Shown here: piece by piece, positions 1-8,945 of the stretch | Layout of the letters: each line of letters begins with the position of its first letter | Numbering within the stretch: the stretch's first letter is position 1 | IMG/VR virus record: IMGVR_UViG_3300043661_000156 | Coordinates: 1 to 37,515 of that record | Strand: one strand, 5' to 3' | DNA from: a virus | Length of the DNA stretch: 37,515 nucleotides | Made by a program: the position numbers and the translations under genes | The notes under the pieces: model-generated | What the model saw: the letters and a program-made list of their open reading frames with translations, nothing else | Databases searched by the model: none | Told to the model about the DNA's origin: nothing

Positions 1-261
1 TCAACATTTCGGACCTCCCGGCGGCGGAAGATCTGGACCGCCATCGGGTCGCGGCCCGTTCATTTTTTCGGCCCAGTCTTCCTTCACCGAGTGCCCAAGA
101 ATCAGACCGCCCAGCGTGCCCATGTAGCCGACGTACACCGGCGTCAGAAGATGTTTGATCGCCATGACGTTCCCGGTGATGAAAAACAAAATGAAAAACG
201 CCGTCGAGCGCCCGTGGGTGATCTGTAAAACTTTGTGGATCTGTTCTCGAATCCAAACCAT
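1..261 (-). CDS. small membrane protein, possible holin
   Basis: This 86-residue protein has two hydrophobic segments, about residues 20-37 (rich in Phe, Ile and Leu) and 40-58 (Gly-rich), then a charged, proline-rich tail. It is the last gene of the late operon, downstream of the GH19 endolysin and another small membrane protein. A small two-span membrane protein beside an endolysin suggests a holin or related lysis factor, but I do not recognise a named holin family. The ATG is preceded by an AGG-type ribosome site. The stop codon sits on the first bases of the window, so the gene is complete. Confidence 0.7.
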   Translation of the reverse strand: MVWIREQIHKVLQITHGRSTAFFILFFITGNVMAIKHLLTPVYVGYMGTLGGLILGHSVKEDWAEKMNGPRPDGGPDLPPPGGPKC

Positions 262-272
262 CGCGGACCTCC

Positions 273-482
273 TCAGAGCTTTTTCTCGATATCGGTGATG
301 AGATTGGTGACCGAGGTCTTCGCCGTCGTTGCATCAGCGACCACCGCGTTGCGCAACCGCTGCGCCCATCCCGTGAGCTCCTCCTTTGTGACCGTGGCCT
401 TCTCTTCGAACATCTTGTGCCCGAGCACGCCGAGCACAATTCCGCCGATCGCCAGCCCGAAGTAAATCCAAATGTGAATCAT
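273..482 (-). CDS. small single-span membrane protein of the lysis cassette
   Basis: The 69-residue product has one N-terminal transmembrane helix (about residues 4-22, with GxxxG-like spacing) followed by a charged, probably helical tail. Its ATG overlaps the endolysin stop codon as ATGA, and a GGAGG site lies just upstream, so the two genes are translationally coupled. Position and topology suit a holin, antiholin or inner-membrane spanin-like component. No family is recognised, so the lysis role rests on context. Confidence 0.75.
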   Translation of the reverse strand: MIHIWIYFGLAIGGIVLGVLGHKMFEEKATVTKEELTGWAQRLRNAVVADATTAKTSVTNLITDIEKKL

Positions 483-1063
483 GGTGACACCTCCGTCGAA
501 TTGCCCGCACCCTGCGGGGAACTAAGAGCTGCGGTCAATTTCGAGACCGCGTCGATGAATCTGGGCCAGCCGTTCAGTCCGCCGTCCACACGGCGCCGGA
601 CCATTTCCCAGTTCTGAGCGTCCGCGTACGCGCGGATCTTGCGCTCGAAAAAATAAGTGGCGAGGATCGCTGCGGCGACGGACGGATCCAGAGCGATGTC
701 GGGATTCGAGACGAGATCCCGTCCGATGAGCTGTCCGTAGCGTGCGTAGTCCGCGCGCCCGGTGATCTGCACGAAGCCTCGGCCGCGAAACAGCGCGCCG
801 TCGCCGGGCACGGTGTTGCCGAGATCTTTCCGGCCTTCGTACAGACTCGTGAGATACGCCGGACCGCCGCGCTCCTTGATCGGAGTAAAGCATCCGGTCT
901 CGACCGCAATCGTCGAGATGACGCCGACGGCGCAGAGCGGCGAATAAATCATGCAGGCATCGAGCGCCGACTCGACCAGCGGCCAGTTCGCGCGGACGTT
1001 CTCGATCGGACCGAAAGGCCCGAGGGCTTCGGAGATCGCTTCGATCGAGAGCGGGAAATTCAT
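479..1063 (-). CDS. GH19-type endolysin (chitinase-like muramidase)
   Basis: This 194-residue protein matches phage endolysins of glycoside hydrolase family 19, which cut the glycan strands of peptidoglycan at lysis. Family features are the probable catalytic Glu55 in AVETG, a second acidic residue at Glu64, the YEGR segment near residue 75, and the signature FRGRGFVQITGRADY at about residues 92-106. There is no signal peptide or cell-wall binding domain, so it should depend on a holin for export. The length suits a single-domain phage GH19 enzyme. It overlaps both neighbours by four bases, consistent with a coupled lysis cassette. Confidence 0.93.
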   Translation of the reverse strand: MNFPLSIEAISEALGPFGPIENVRANWPLVESALDACMIYSPLCAVGVISTIAVETGCFTPIKERGGPAYLTSLYEGRKDLGNTVPGDGALFRGRGFVQITGRADYARYGQLIGRDLVSNPDIALDPSVAAAILATYFFERKIRAYADAQNWEMVRRRVDGGLNGWPRFIDAVSKLTAALSSPQGAGNSTEVSP

Positions 1064-1299
1064 TCGCTGTCCTCGCGTACGTCCCTGAGCAGCTCCGCAA
1101 TTTTCTCGCGCTGCTCCGCCGGAGCCAGGAGCATGAGCGCCAGCATCACGTTCTGATGGCGGGAATTGTTTTTCTTTGTTTCACCGCGCACGACTTTCCC
1201 GAGTCCGGTGACGTCCTTCCGCGATTGCTTGATGAGGAAATACACGCCGCCGGCGCCGAACGCGAGGCACAGTAGCGAGTAGAGAAGCTGCGGATTCAA
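1060..1299 (-). CDS. small membrane-anchored protein upstream of endolysin
   Basis: This 79-residue protein has an N-terminal hydrophobic helix (about residues 5-23) and a basic then acidic cytoplasmic-like tail. Its TTG start overlaps the previous gene's stop as TTGA, and its own stop overlaps the endolysin start as ATGA, so it belongs to the lysis operon. An i-spanin or holin-like role is possible. There is no lipobox and no overlapping o-spanin frame that I could identify, so the role is open. Confidence 0.7.
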   Translation of the reverse strand: MNPQLLYSLLCLAFGAGGVYFLIKQSRKDVTGLGKVVRGETKKNNSRHQNVMLALMLLAPAEQREKIAELLRDVREDSE

Positions 1300-1574
1300 A
1301 GCTGATCCTCCGCCGCAATCTCTTTGTTGACCTCGGCTAGTTCGATCGCGAGCTGCGCCACGCGAGCCGTGAGAGCATCGGCAGAGAGATGCCTCGCTTC
1401 GGCAATTTGTGCGAGCAGCAGCTCCCGCTTGATGTACGGCCGCATCGCGTCGCGGTAGTCTGCGTAGTCGGGTTCCTTTCCGGCTTTGTCTTTCATCCTG
1501 AGCGCCAGCGACCGCGCGACTGCAGCGATTCGGCCCTCTGGCGTTGGCTCGCTCGTGATTCGACCATTCATCAC
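1296..1574 (-). CDS. hypothetical helical protein at head of lysis cassette
   Basis: The 92-residue product is charged and predicted to be mostly helical. Its C-terminal half (AQIAEARHLSADALTARVAQ) could form a coiled coil. No family is recognised. The start is either GTG at 1574 or the ATG directly after it, behind a GGGGGAG ribosome site. It lies between the fibre-like gene and the lysis genes and is coupled to the next gene by a TTGA overlap. Confidence 0.7.
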   Translation of the reverse strand: MMNGRITSEPTPEGRIAAVARSLALRMKDKAGKEPDYADYRDAMRPYIKRELLLAQIAEARHLSADALTARVAQLAIELAEVNKEIAAEDQL

Positions 1575-1619
1575 TCCCCCGATCTCACCTTAAATTTGGA
1601 CTGACAACTTTTGTTTACA

Positions 1620-2606
1620 TCACTCCAGAGCGAACGCCGGCGACGCATATCCGGCGGTGTTGAAGCCCGTGGCTGTCGGCGGCGCGAGAGTCGCCGGAAG
1701 CGTGCCCGTCGAAGCCGTGGCCGAAACCGGATGAGCCGCCGGCCAGAATTGCTGACCCGCCGCAATTTGCAGCGTCGACGCGCCGTTGGCGACCGAGATG
1801 CAAAAATAATAAAAACCTGCCGGCAACGTCGTGCTGCCCTGCAACCATGCGGTCGAAACACTTCCGGTCCCCGGAAAACTCGTCGGACCGAGGTTCAGCA
1901 AAAGATTTCCCGCGTCGTCGCAGATCCCGAAGTCATAGACCTGCGTGCCGTCCCCGCTCGTGATGTCAAGCCACAGATGCGTGGTGGTCACGGCGAACGG
2001 CAGATGGAAAAAGTACATCCCGTTCTGCGCGGAGAAAAAAGTGCCGCCGACGTTCAAGACCTGGTCCGCGCGCCCGGAGATGAAATACGGCGCCGACGCG
2101 CCTCCACCTCCGCCGGCGGGAACGGCGAACGTGGCGTCCTCGCGCAAGAACCTGGTCACCCCGGCAGTGGCTCCGGGATCCGGGACGATGCCCGTCGAGT
2201 GAGCCGGGCCGGAAGCACCGAACACACTGCCGCCGCCTCCGCCGCCAGCCGCAACCCACGCGGTCCCGCTGTACTCATAGAGCGCGGCGTCCGCAACGCT
2301 GTAGGCGAGAAACCCGGCCTTCGGCGGATAGAACTCCCACAGCCCGCCCGGAGTGGCGGGATTGTCCGTCGTCCACACCGCAATAGAATTCGTCTGGCCC
2401 GCCCACGCGCCGGTCGGACTCGCGCCCACGATGTAACACGCGCCGTTCGCCGGAGATCCCGGCGGCGCCGTGAGCGTCCTACTGATCACCGCGCACATCA
2501 TCAGCACGTCGTAGCCGCGCAAAAGTTTCCTGAAGTCGACGTCGAACGTGTCGCCGGTGAGGGCGTTGATCATGAAACCTTTGTTCGGTCCGTACGTTAC
2601 GCTCAT
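1620..2606 (-). CDS. DUF2793-like tail fibre or receptor-binding structural protein
   Basis: This 328-residue protein begins with a region like DUF2793, a domain found in phage tail and gene-transfer-agent proteins (PPGSPANGACYIVG at about residues 50-63, GLWEFYPPKAG at about 86-96, then a short YEYSGTAW strand). A poly-glycine linker follows at about residues 120-126, another Gly-rich stretch near 165-170, then a beta-rich C-terminal domain from about 175 that could be the host-contacting part. It is the last tail gene before lysis, where fibres are usually encoded. An ATG follows a good AGG site that overlaps the previous stop. Confidence 0.75.
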   Translation of the reverse strand: MSVTYGPNKGFMINALTGDTFDVDFRKLLRGYDVLMMCAVISRTLTAPPGSPANGACYIVGASPTGAWAGQTNSIAVWTTDNPATPGGLWEFYPPKAGFLAYSVADAALYEYSGTAWVAAGGGGGGSVFGASGPAHSTGIVPDPGATAGVTRFLREDATFAVPAGGGGGASAPYFISGRADQVLNVGGTFFSAQNGMYFFHLPFAVTTTHLWLDITSGDGTQVYDFGICDDAGNLLLNLGPTSFPGTGSVSTAWLQGSTTLPAGFYYFCISVANGASTLQIAAGQQFWPAAHPVSATASTGTLPATLAPPTATGFNTAGYASPAFALE

Positions 2607-2609
2607 GAA

Positions 2610-5417
2610 TTAGCCTCCGAAGTCTTCGCCGAACAGCCAGCCAAAGCCGGCAGGCTCCATCGTCACGACCAGCTCCTGCGGCATGAAGCTTTCGAGTGTT
2701 CCTACTTTTGAAAAAACCTGAATGGTGATCGGGTCCGGGTGACCGTCCGCCAAGCGCTGCGCGGAAGTGTAGGTCCACGTTTCCAGCGCGACTCCGAGAT
2801 CCGATCGAATGATCACGGTGTCGGCGGCGATGACGTAGATATCAAACACCTGTCCGGCCTCGCCTGCGATGTCGCCAGCGTCCTGCGCCACGAGCAGACC
2901 GGCCACGGTTTGCGTCAACCGATTGCGCGACGTCCAGGTCAGCGCGATGCTGCCGATGATCGTCGATGGTCGCGTTCCGTACGGAGCGCCGTTGACCTGC
3001 AGGCAGCCCGGCGGATACGGACGCGCGGCGCGCGAGCGCGTGGTGATGGCGTCGTAGCTCGCGCTAGCGATTGGATACTCGCCGAAGGAATTTATCGGGA
3101 GCAGCTTCGCCTGCTCGGAGCCGGCCACCGCGTAGGGAGCTTGCTTCGTCGTTCCGACGCCCTGAGAGATGAACCAGACGGTCGCGCCGGCGGCGTGATT
3201 GGCGGGAACGGTGTCGCAGACGCCGCGCATGATCCCGGTGAACGAGTAGGTCCCGTCGATGTTCGGGATCACGTTCTGCACGCCGATGATTTCCTCATCG
3301 ATGAGCGCGAGAAGCTTTCCGCTTACCACGTCCTCCAGACTGACGCTCGCGAGCGCGTCGAGATCAACCTGGCCTGCGAGAGCGAGCGTGAATCCGGTCG
3401 AGTCGACTGCCGGCGTCGCGGCTGAGTACGCGGCCGAGAGAAGTCCGATGGGACAGAAACCGTTCACCAGATTGCCGAGAAAATCTCCACCGCCCTCGTT
3501 TACCCAGATCTCGTAACTCGTCGAAGTGCCATCGCCGCGCGCGCACATCGCCAGCGCGAAGATCCCGGTCTGGTTGAAGTGGTAGGGCAGCTCGATAAGC
3601 TGCTGCGCGGCCGGAGCGAGCGGAGCGCCCAGCGGATTGATCCAACCGGACGGCGGCGGCGTGGCGAACGCGGCGAACTCGATGCCGAAAATATCCTCGA
3701 CCGCGTCGATGGTGATCTTCCCGTCGAGCAGCTCGCCGTAGGCGATGCGCGTCACGCGGAAAACGATGGCGTCGATTCCGAGCGGCAACCAGGTGAACAC
3801 GAAAACTCCGCCCGGACGGAACTTCCACGCGGTCCGGTTGCAAACGACTTTGAGTTTGCCGAGCGGATAGGTGAGCGTCTTCAGCACGCGCGTGTTGATC
3901 AGCGCAGCCGCGGCCTCCTGCGAGATCCCTCGGAACTCGATGGTCTGCGGACGGACCGTGTTGGTGATGGCGATGTTGGCCGGGTCGTAGCCGGTCGCAA
4001 TGCGGTCGTTGAAATTGTTCAGCCGCGAGCAAAACTTGATGTTCACGAGATTGGTCGTCTCGGTCCACGAGCTGCGCGAAAAATCCGGCGTGGCGACCAC
4101 GTTGGAAACGTCGAGCACCGGAAGCGTTTCCTCGTCGTAGTCGTCCCGCGCGAGCTTGAGCGTCCACAATCCGCTGGAAGGATCCGTGTACAGAACGCCG
4201 TCGATGTGGCGGCAGATCTCGCCAAGGAGCTGGTCGGCGGTCGCCTGCGTGTCGAACTGCATCGAGACCCCGAGACCCTCGCCGGCCAGCACGACGGCGA
4301 CGGCCTGAAAGTTCGCGGCATCGATGGTCGTCGGCAAAATCCCCAGACCGGAATCGATGTCGGTCATCAGGTCGTAAATTCCGAGCGCGGGATTGGCGTC
4401 GCCGTTGATGTTGGCGATGCCGGCACCTTGGCCGAACGGATCCGGGCAGCGCCGCAAGATGAACGCGAGCGGCTTCAGGTAGTTTGAGGTGCCCACGTAG
4501 AGCTGACGGAAAACCGCATAGCACAGCTTGGGATAGGCCGGAGCGGTGAACGCATGCTGCGTCTGTACGACGAACTGATCTCCCGGAGCGAACTGTGTCG
4601 AGCCGGTGTCGATCGTGACGTTGATCTGTGGAGAGGAAAACGCCTGGTCCGCCCAGCACGCGTGCGAGCCGTCGCCGTTGGGCTCGGTCGCGCTGATGGA
4701 TCCCGAGACGCTTCCGTGAACGGAGAACTTCATCTTTTGGTAGGTGGAGTCGGCGGAGTTGCCGTCGATGCTCTCGGCGGTGAACGTCAGCGTTTCGTTT
4801 TTCGATGAGCTCCCGCCGGAGAGCAGCGTCATGGTTCCGTTGCCGACGCCGGCGAAGGTGTAGCCGATGCCGAGCTGGTCCAGCACCACGCGGCCCTGCT
4901 TCGCGGTCAGATAGTCGTTCGGTTGCTGCGTCTGAACGCCGCGGTAGAAGTCGATCTCACCCGAGAGTCCTCCGGCGCCGCCCGGAGTGACGCCGCCGAA
5001 AAGATTGGGAGCATCCACGATGAGCTGCGAATAGTTCTCGCTGCCGGATCCGTTCAAGATCGGCGTGGCCACGTAGGTGACATCTTTTTTGTCCGCCTCG
5101 ATCGAAAGCAGCAAATCGACCGGACCCTTGCAGAGCGCGAACTGAACGCCGAGGTAATACTGGAAGCCCGTGGACTTCGCCATGCCCAGAGAAAAAATCA
5201 GCATCAACAGGCTCGGCTCGATCGGCTTGACCTTCAGGTCGCCCCACCAAACCGTGTTCCCGCCCTGCAGCTTCACCGTCCCGAGCACGTAGGGGATCGC
5301 GCGTCCCTCCTGCGCCGTCGGCACGGAGAAGTCCCCGAGCGCGCTGGGCGCCGGTCCCTGTTGATGGGGAGCGAGCAGCACGCCGACGACGGTAGTGGCG
5401 ACGAATAGGAGAAGCAA
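2610..5417 (-). CDS. tail tip attachment protein (lambda J / GTA hub-like)
   Basis: This 935-residue protein is the large tail-tip protein. Near residues 30-55 it carries the pattern typical of this class, a short hydrophobic N-terminus then AQEGRAIPYVLGTVKLQGG. A region from about residue 690 (LIDEEIIGVQNV, then TFTGIMRGVCDTVPANH-like text) resembles the C-terminal part of gene-transfer-agent hub proteins, where bulky residues precede an MRG motif. It would sit at the distal tail and engage the host surface. The start is uncertain: the frame opens at a TTG without a well-spaced ribosome site, and an in-frame stop lies only six codons upstream, so the N-terminus cannot be much longer. Confidence 0.85.
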   Translation of the reverse strand: MLLLFVATTVVGVLLAPHQQGPAPSALGDFSVPTAQEGRAIPYVLGTVKLQGGNTVWWGDLKVKPIEPSLLMLIFSLGMAKSTGFQYYLGVQFALCKGPVDLLLSIEADKKDVTYVATPILNGSGSENYSQLIVDAPNLFGGVTPGGAGGLSGEIDFYRGVQTQQPNDYLTAKQGRVVLDQLGIGYTFAGVGNGTMTLLSGGSSSKNETLTFTAESIDGNSADSTYQKMKFSVHGSVSGSISATEPNGDGSHACWADQAFSSPQINVTIDTGSTQFAPGDQFVVQTQHAFTAPAYPKLCYAVFRQLYVGTSNYLKPLAFILRRCPDPFGQGAGIANINGDANPALGIYDLMTDIDSGLGILPTTIDAANFQAVAVVLAGEGLGVSMQFDTQATADQLLGEICRHIDGVLYTDPSSGLWTLKLARDDYDEETLPVLDVSNVVATPDFSRSSWTETTNLVNIKFCSRLNNFNDRIATGYDPANIAITNTVRPQTIEFRGISQEAAAALINTRVLKTLTYPLGKLKVVCNRTAWKFRPGGVFVFTWLPLGIDAIVFRVTRIAYGELLDGKITIDAVEDIFGIEFAAFATPPPSGWINPLGAPLAPAAQQLIELPYHFNQTGIFALAMCARGDGTSTSYEIWVNEGGGDFLGNLVNGFCPIGLLSAAYSAATPAVDSTGFTLALAGQVDLDALASVSLEDVVSGKLLALIDEEIIGVQNVIPNIDGTYSFTGIMRGVCDTVPANHAAGATVWFISQGVGTTKQAPYAVAGSEQAKLLPINSFGEYPIASASYDAITTRSRAARPYPPGCLQVNGAPYGTRPSTIIGSIALTWTSRNRLTQTVAGLLVAQDAGDIAGEAGQVFDIYVIAADTVIIRSDLGVALETWTYTSAQRLADGHPDPITIQVFSKVGTLESFMPQELVVTMEPAGFGWLFGEDFGG

Positions 5418-5442
5418 AAGCCAGAAGAAGACTCACCAACCT

Positions 5443-6237
5443 TTAGCCGATACTCGCGCTCCCATCGAACGGATTGATTTCAGGGATGAGATCGAAGCCG
5501 AAAAAATTTGCAATGTTGCTGTACGTCGAGCACGCCGCGAACGTCAGCGCGCAACCGGCCACGCCCGAGACCGGCTGGCCCACGGTCAGCCCCGCGATGG
5601 GAGAGAGCAGCGTCACCGTCGCTCCGACCTGCGCCACAATCATCCGCTTGGCATTGCCCCAGTTCAGGTAGCCGCCCTGCAGCGAATCGGGAATGGAAGC
5701 GAACGCGGGGATCGTGAGCACAGCCCCGGTCGCATCGATCGCAGTGACCGTGCCGGCATAGGTGTGCTTGCTGAGGTCGATGCCGCATCCCGGATCTCCG
5801 AACACGTGGCAGCACGGCGATTGATAGAGCTGCTTCGGGATCTTGTTCTGCAGCAAGTACTGATCGGAATTTGCGGTGAACTCACACTCGTCGGTGAATC
5901 TGGCGGAGTCGACCGTGCCCGTGAACAGCGAGACGGTCTCGCTGTCGCCGTAGTGTGAACCGTAAACCAGCAGCGAAATCGGCGACGCCGGAAGGTAGGG
6001 AATGAAAATTTGTGCCAGCGGGTGATCCTTCGGCACATAAACTTTGATCTGCCCGGACACAACTTCGTTCGACTGGTCCACTTCGCTGCGACCGATGGTC
6101 GTGGGCGTGTAGACGTTGCCGAGGTAGGTGATCGGCTCGTCGGCGTTGGTGAGCGCGAACGAGATCCCGACTCCCTGAAACAGAAAAAGTTCGTACGGCT
6201 CTGAGCCGGCTCCCTGCTCGAGTGCGTCGTAGCTCAT
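5443..6237 (-). CDS. phage BR0599-family tail assembly protein
   Basis: The 264-residue protein matches the phage BR0599 / DUF2163 group, tail-tip components of siphophages and gene transfer agents. The family's Cys-rich core is visible (QSPCCHVFGDPGCGIDLSKH), followed by paired beta segments and a second Cys pair near the C-terminus (AGCALTFAACSTYSN). I chose the ATG at 6237 because it overlaps the preceding stop as ATGA. A longer reading to 6303 adds 22 Arg/Gly-rich residues that look non-coding. It lies directly between the 570-residue tail protein and the tail tip protein, as expected for this module. Confidence 0.88.
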   Translation of the reverse strand: MSYDALEQGAGSEPYELFLFQGVGISFALTNADEPITYLGNVYTPTTIGRSEVDQSNEVVSGQIKVYVPKDHPLAQIFIPYLPASPISLLVYGSHYGDSETVSLFTGTVDSARFTDECEFTANSDQYLLQNKIPKQLYQSPCCHVFGDPGCGIDLSKHTYAGTVTAIDATGAVLTIPAFASIPDSLQGGYLNWGNAKRMIVAQVGATVTLLSPIAGLTVGQPVSGVAGCALTFAACSTYSNIANFFGFDLIPEINPFDGSASIG

Positions 6238-7946
6238 GACGGCAGCTCCCTCGGAACTTCCTCGAGCGAAAGTACGGACTCGGCGTGATCGTTCGTGTCC
6301 CACTTGATCTCGGTGCGGTCAGCCCCGAGTCGCGCGAGAGTGAGAAACGAAATCATGGTGCTCCCGGCCGCGAATGCTTTCCCGGTCGGCGAGTCGAGCG
6401 TGAGAGTTTCTGTGCCGTCGTCGTTGGCGATGGAGTTGGTGACCTGGCGGTAGACGTTGCCGGATCCATCGATGGGAATGAACGCGATGAAACGCCGCGC
6501 CGGAGTGGGAAAGAAAAACTGAGTGTAGAACTCCGAGTCGATGATGATCGTCGGATCGGTTGGACCGACGCTCGTGTCCAGCACGAGATCCTGATCCCAC
6601 GTCGGGATCCAGAAATTATTGAGCTGCCCGAATCGCTTCAGGATGAACGCGCGAAATGTGGTGATGTTCGGATGGCCGTCCAGCCACCAAGGGAACGGAT
6701 GTCCGACGATCGCGCTACCGCCCTTGTCCACCACGGTGATCGGTCCGACCTTCGGGTCGATGGTAATCATCGAGCGCTTGTAGGTGCGCTCGAGCGTGGC
6801 CTCCCAGTTCGGCGCCAGCTCGAGAACATCGATGCCGAGATACTGAGTGAGCGAAACGACTGGAGCGGGAGCGACCTGCTGCGCCTCGCCGATGAACTCG
6901 AGGTCCGCCTGATCGATTTCACTCGAGAAGCGCTGGACCTTCACGGAGTCCGGCAGCCGCGCGAGAAACACCGGCATCACCAGCGTCGCCGGCGAAGCGC
7001 TCCATGCGAACTGCGTGGGCGAAGAAACCGTGACGGAATCCGAAGCGACACCCGAGACCGTGAGCGCCTCGAATAAATATTCGTTGACCCAGATGCAGAC
7101 CAGGCCTCCGATCGCGAACAGGCGGTCGGCGGTCGCGCACGGGATGATGAAACTGCCGGCCTCGATGTCGGCGGTGAGCGCGGTCGCGTCCGGCCACCAG
7201 GGAACTCCGTACGGCTGGTCCTGCCAGCCCCAGATGAGCGACTCCATGCCAGCGGCGTCGCGCGCATTCAGCGTGAGCGCGCGATAGCGCAGCGCGCGCC
7301 GGGGAAACTGCCGCAAACCGCGGCGTTGCTCGCTGTCGTCGTAGGCTTTCAGGACGTCGGTCAGATACTCGATCGATTCCGCCATGCCCTCGCTCCAATC
7401 GGGAGCGACGGAAAAAAGCGTGATGCGCGAGCCGGTGACCTCGACGTCGGCGCCGAGGATCCCCCAAAGAAAATTAAACACGACGTCGAGGTTGATCTCC
7501 GGCGCGCCGGCGCTCGGCACCGTGGCCTGATAGATCCGCGAATCGAGCGCAGCAAAAACCAGAGGCAGGCCGTACGCGTCGTCGAGCGTCAACCCGCCGC
7601 TGCCGTTGATCGCAATCGACTCGAGCGTCTGGTCTGAATCACGGAATGCGTTCCACACTTCGACCGGGAACTGCGTGGCGGTCAAAACGAAATTGAGTCC
7701 CTTCACGCGCGGAAGCACGATCACGCGCTCGAACAGCACGCCTCCGAACATTTCGACGCGTTGGCCAACGAGCGCATGGTGAGCGTGCGTGGTCGCCGGC
7801 GGCGCGCTGCTGCTGCCGCTGAGCGCCGTACTTCCCATGCCGAAAGAGAGAGCAGTGACTGCGACGGCCGCGAGGATGTTGCTCGAGAGATTGGACGGCA
7901 AGATCTGCCCGGCGCCGAGAACGCGGAGATCGCCGGGCGAATTCAT
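6234..7946 (-). CDS. distal tail protein (large, N-terminally hydrophobic)
   Basis: This 570-residue structural protein lies in the tail-tip module. Its N-terminus is hydrophobic (residues about 20-45, Ala/Ser/Gly-rich). The segments RYRALTLNARDAAGMESLIW and YGVPWWPD, and later NNFWIPTWDQDLVL, follow the pattern of distal-tail proteins that place a Trp-rich FWIPTW-type element before a beta-sandwich, as in DUF2460-like and B3-like phage proteins. It likely forms the ring joining tail tube and hub. Its start overlaps the upstream stop by one base, and its stop overlaps the BR0599 gene as ATGA. Family naming rests on pattern memory only. Confidence 0.7.
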   Translation of the reverse strand: MNSPGDLRVLGAGQILPSNLSSNILAAVAVTALSFGMGSTALSGSSSAPPATTHAHHALVGQRVEMFGGVLFERVIVLPRVKGLNFVLTATQFPVEVWNAFRDSDQTLESIAINGSGGLTLDDAYGLPLVFAALDSRIYQATVPSAGAPEINLDVVFNFLWGILGADVEVTGSRITLFSVAPDWSEGMAESIEYLTDVLKAYDDSEQRRGLRQFPRRALRYRALTLNARDAAGMESLIWGWQDQPYGVPWWPDATALTADIEAGSFIIPCATADRLFAIGGLVCIWVNEYLFEALTVSGVASDSVTVSSPTQFAWSASPATLVMPVFLARLPDSVKVQRFSSEIDQADLEFIGEAQQVAPAPVVSLTQYLGIDVLELAPNWEATLERTYKRSMITIDPKVGPITVVDKGGSAIVGHPFPWWLDGHPNITTFRAFILKRFGQLNNFWIPTWDQDLVLDTSVGPTDPTIIIDSEFYTQFFFPTPARRFIAFIPIDGSGNVYRQVTNSIANDDGTETLTLDSPTGKAFAAGSTMISFLTLARLGADRTEIKWDTNDHAESVLSLEEVPRELPS

Positions 7947-8935
7947 CAGACGACCTTCTGGACGGCGAAGTGCGGGAACAGCTTGTAGGTGTTGGCGCCG
8001 ATGGGATATTCCTCAGCGTCGGAAAATCCGTTGCCGACGGCGTTGGCCTGGTAGACGCCGGGGATATCGCCGAGCAGAGAGAAGCCCGTGGTCGTGCCGT
8101 CGCGCAAAACCCAGAGCAGGATCGGCAGGAGATTCGCGCGCCCGTCGAAGTTGCTGGTCTGCAGACGCCAGAAATCATACGGCTGGTTCACGTAGCCGTT
8201 GACCGGGAACTGCCCTCGCATCGTGAGTCCCGGCGCGAAGACCGATGAATCTCCGAGCTTACCGGTATAGCCCCAGTTCGGTGTGGTGTTTGGGCTGCAG
8301 CCAATCCACAGGCCGGTGAACGAGTCGACGTCGGCGCGAACGAGCACGCAGGTACCGGCGAGTCCGTCCGCGTTGCAACCGGGACAGTTCGACGTCACTG
8401 CGAAACCAGGCTGGATTCCGCCAGCGGGATTGTGAGCCTGGAAGCCTGACGCGGATCCGAAAATATAAGGCCCGCCGGTGTAAGCGCCAGCCTTGTTGAG
8501 CGACGGTCCCCATCCCATGAATTTGTAGAGTCCGGCGGTCTGCTCGATCACTACCACGACGTTCTCGCCCGTCGAGTCGGTGAAAAAATAATAATTCGAG
8601 AACGGACCTGCGGAGAGCGGCATGCCGACGCCGATGGGATTGACGCCGCCGGCGGCGATGGGAGCTCCGGGCACCTGATTGTTCCAGGCCTGGCCGGAGT
8701 CGAACGCGGTCCCGGTGTACATATCGATCGCGTAGGCAGGTCCAAAATCCTGCAGCCACGGCGACTCGTTCTCGGACGCGCGAATGTGGACGTAGTTTCC
8801 GCCGAGGTGAAGGTGCGCGCGCCAGCCGGATCCTTCCGCCGCGCTCATATCCGAAGTCCAGCCGGCCGCCACGAGAAACGTCACGAGCTGCTGGACTGCA
8901 TCGGTGCTGGACGTCGCGCTGCCATTCGCGTACAT
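7946..8935 (-). CDS. minor tail protein, paralogue of the 391-residue upstream protein
   Basis: This 329-residue protein shares layout with the next gene upstream. Both open with a GSAT...L..QL..FL...GW segment, both contain a Trp/Tyr-rich middle, and both close with a GVY...G.....I....Y.LF/V pattern. This suggests an old duplication. Three Cys at about residues 153-170 (SNCPGCNADGLAGTC) could form a metal or disulfide knot. Gene order places it between tape measure and tail tip, so it is probably a tail-tip or tail-spike accessory. No enzymatic motif is seen. Confidence 0.7.
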   Translation of the reverse strand: MYANGSATSSTDAVQQLVTFLVAAGWTSDMSAAEGSGWRAHLHLGGNYVHIRASENESPWLQDFGPAYAIDMYTGTAFDSGQAWNNQVPGAPIAAGGVNPIGVGMPLSAGPFSNYYFFTDSTGENVVVVIEQTAGLYKFMGWGPSLNKAGAYTGGPYIFGSASGFQAHNPAGGIQPGFAVTSNCPGCNADGLAGTCVLVRADVDSFTGLWIGCSPNTTPNWGYTGKLGDSSVFAPGLTMRGQFPVNGYVNQPYDFWRLQTSNFDGRANLLPILLWVLRDGTTTGFSLLGDIPGVYQANAVGNGFSDAEEYPIGANTYKLFPHFAVQKVV

Positions 8936-8945
8936 GTTTTCTCCC

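Noticed and set aside
1611-2711. Plus-strand frame of 366 codons, very Arg-rich
   Set aside because: It is the antisense of the DUF2793-like gene. The composition is typical of a shadow.
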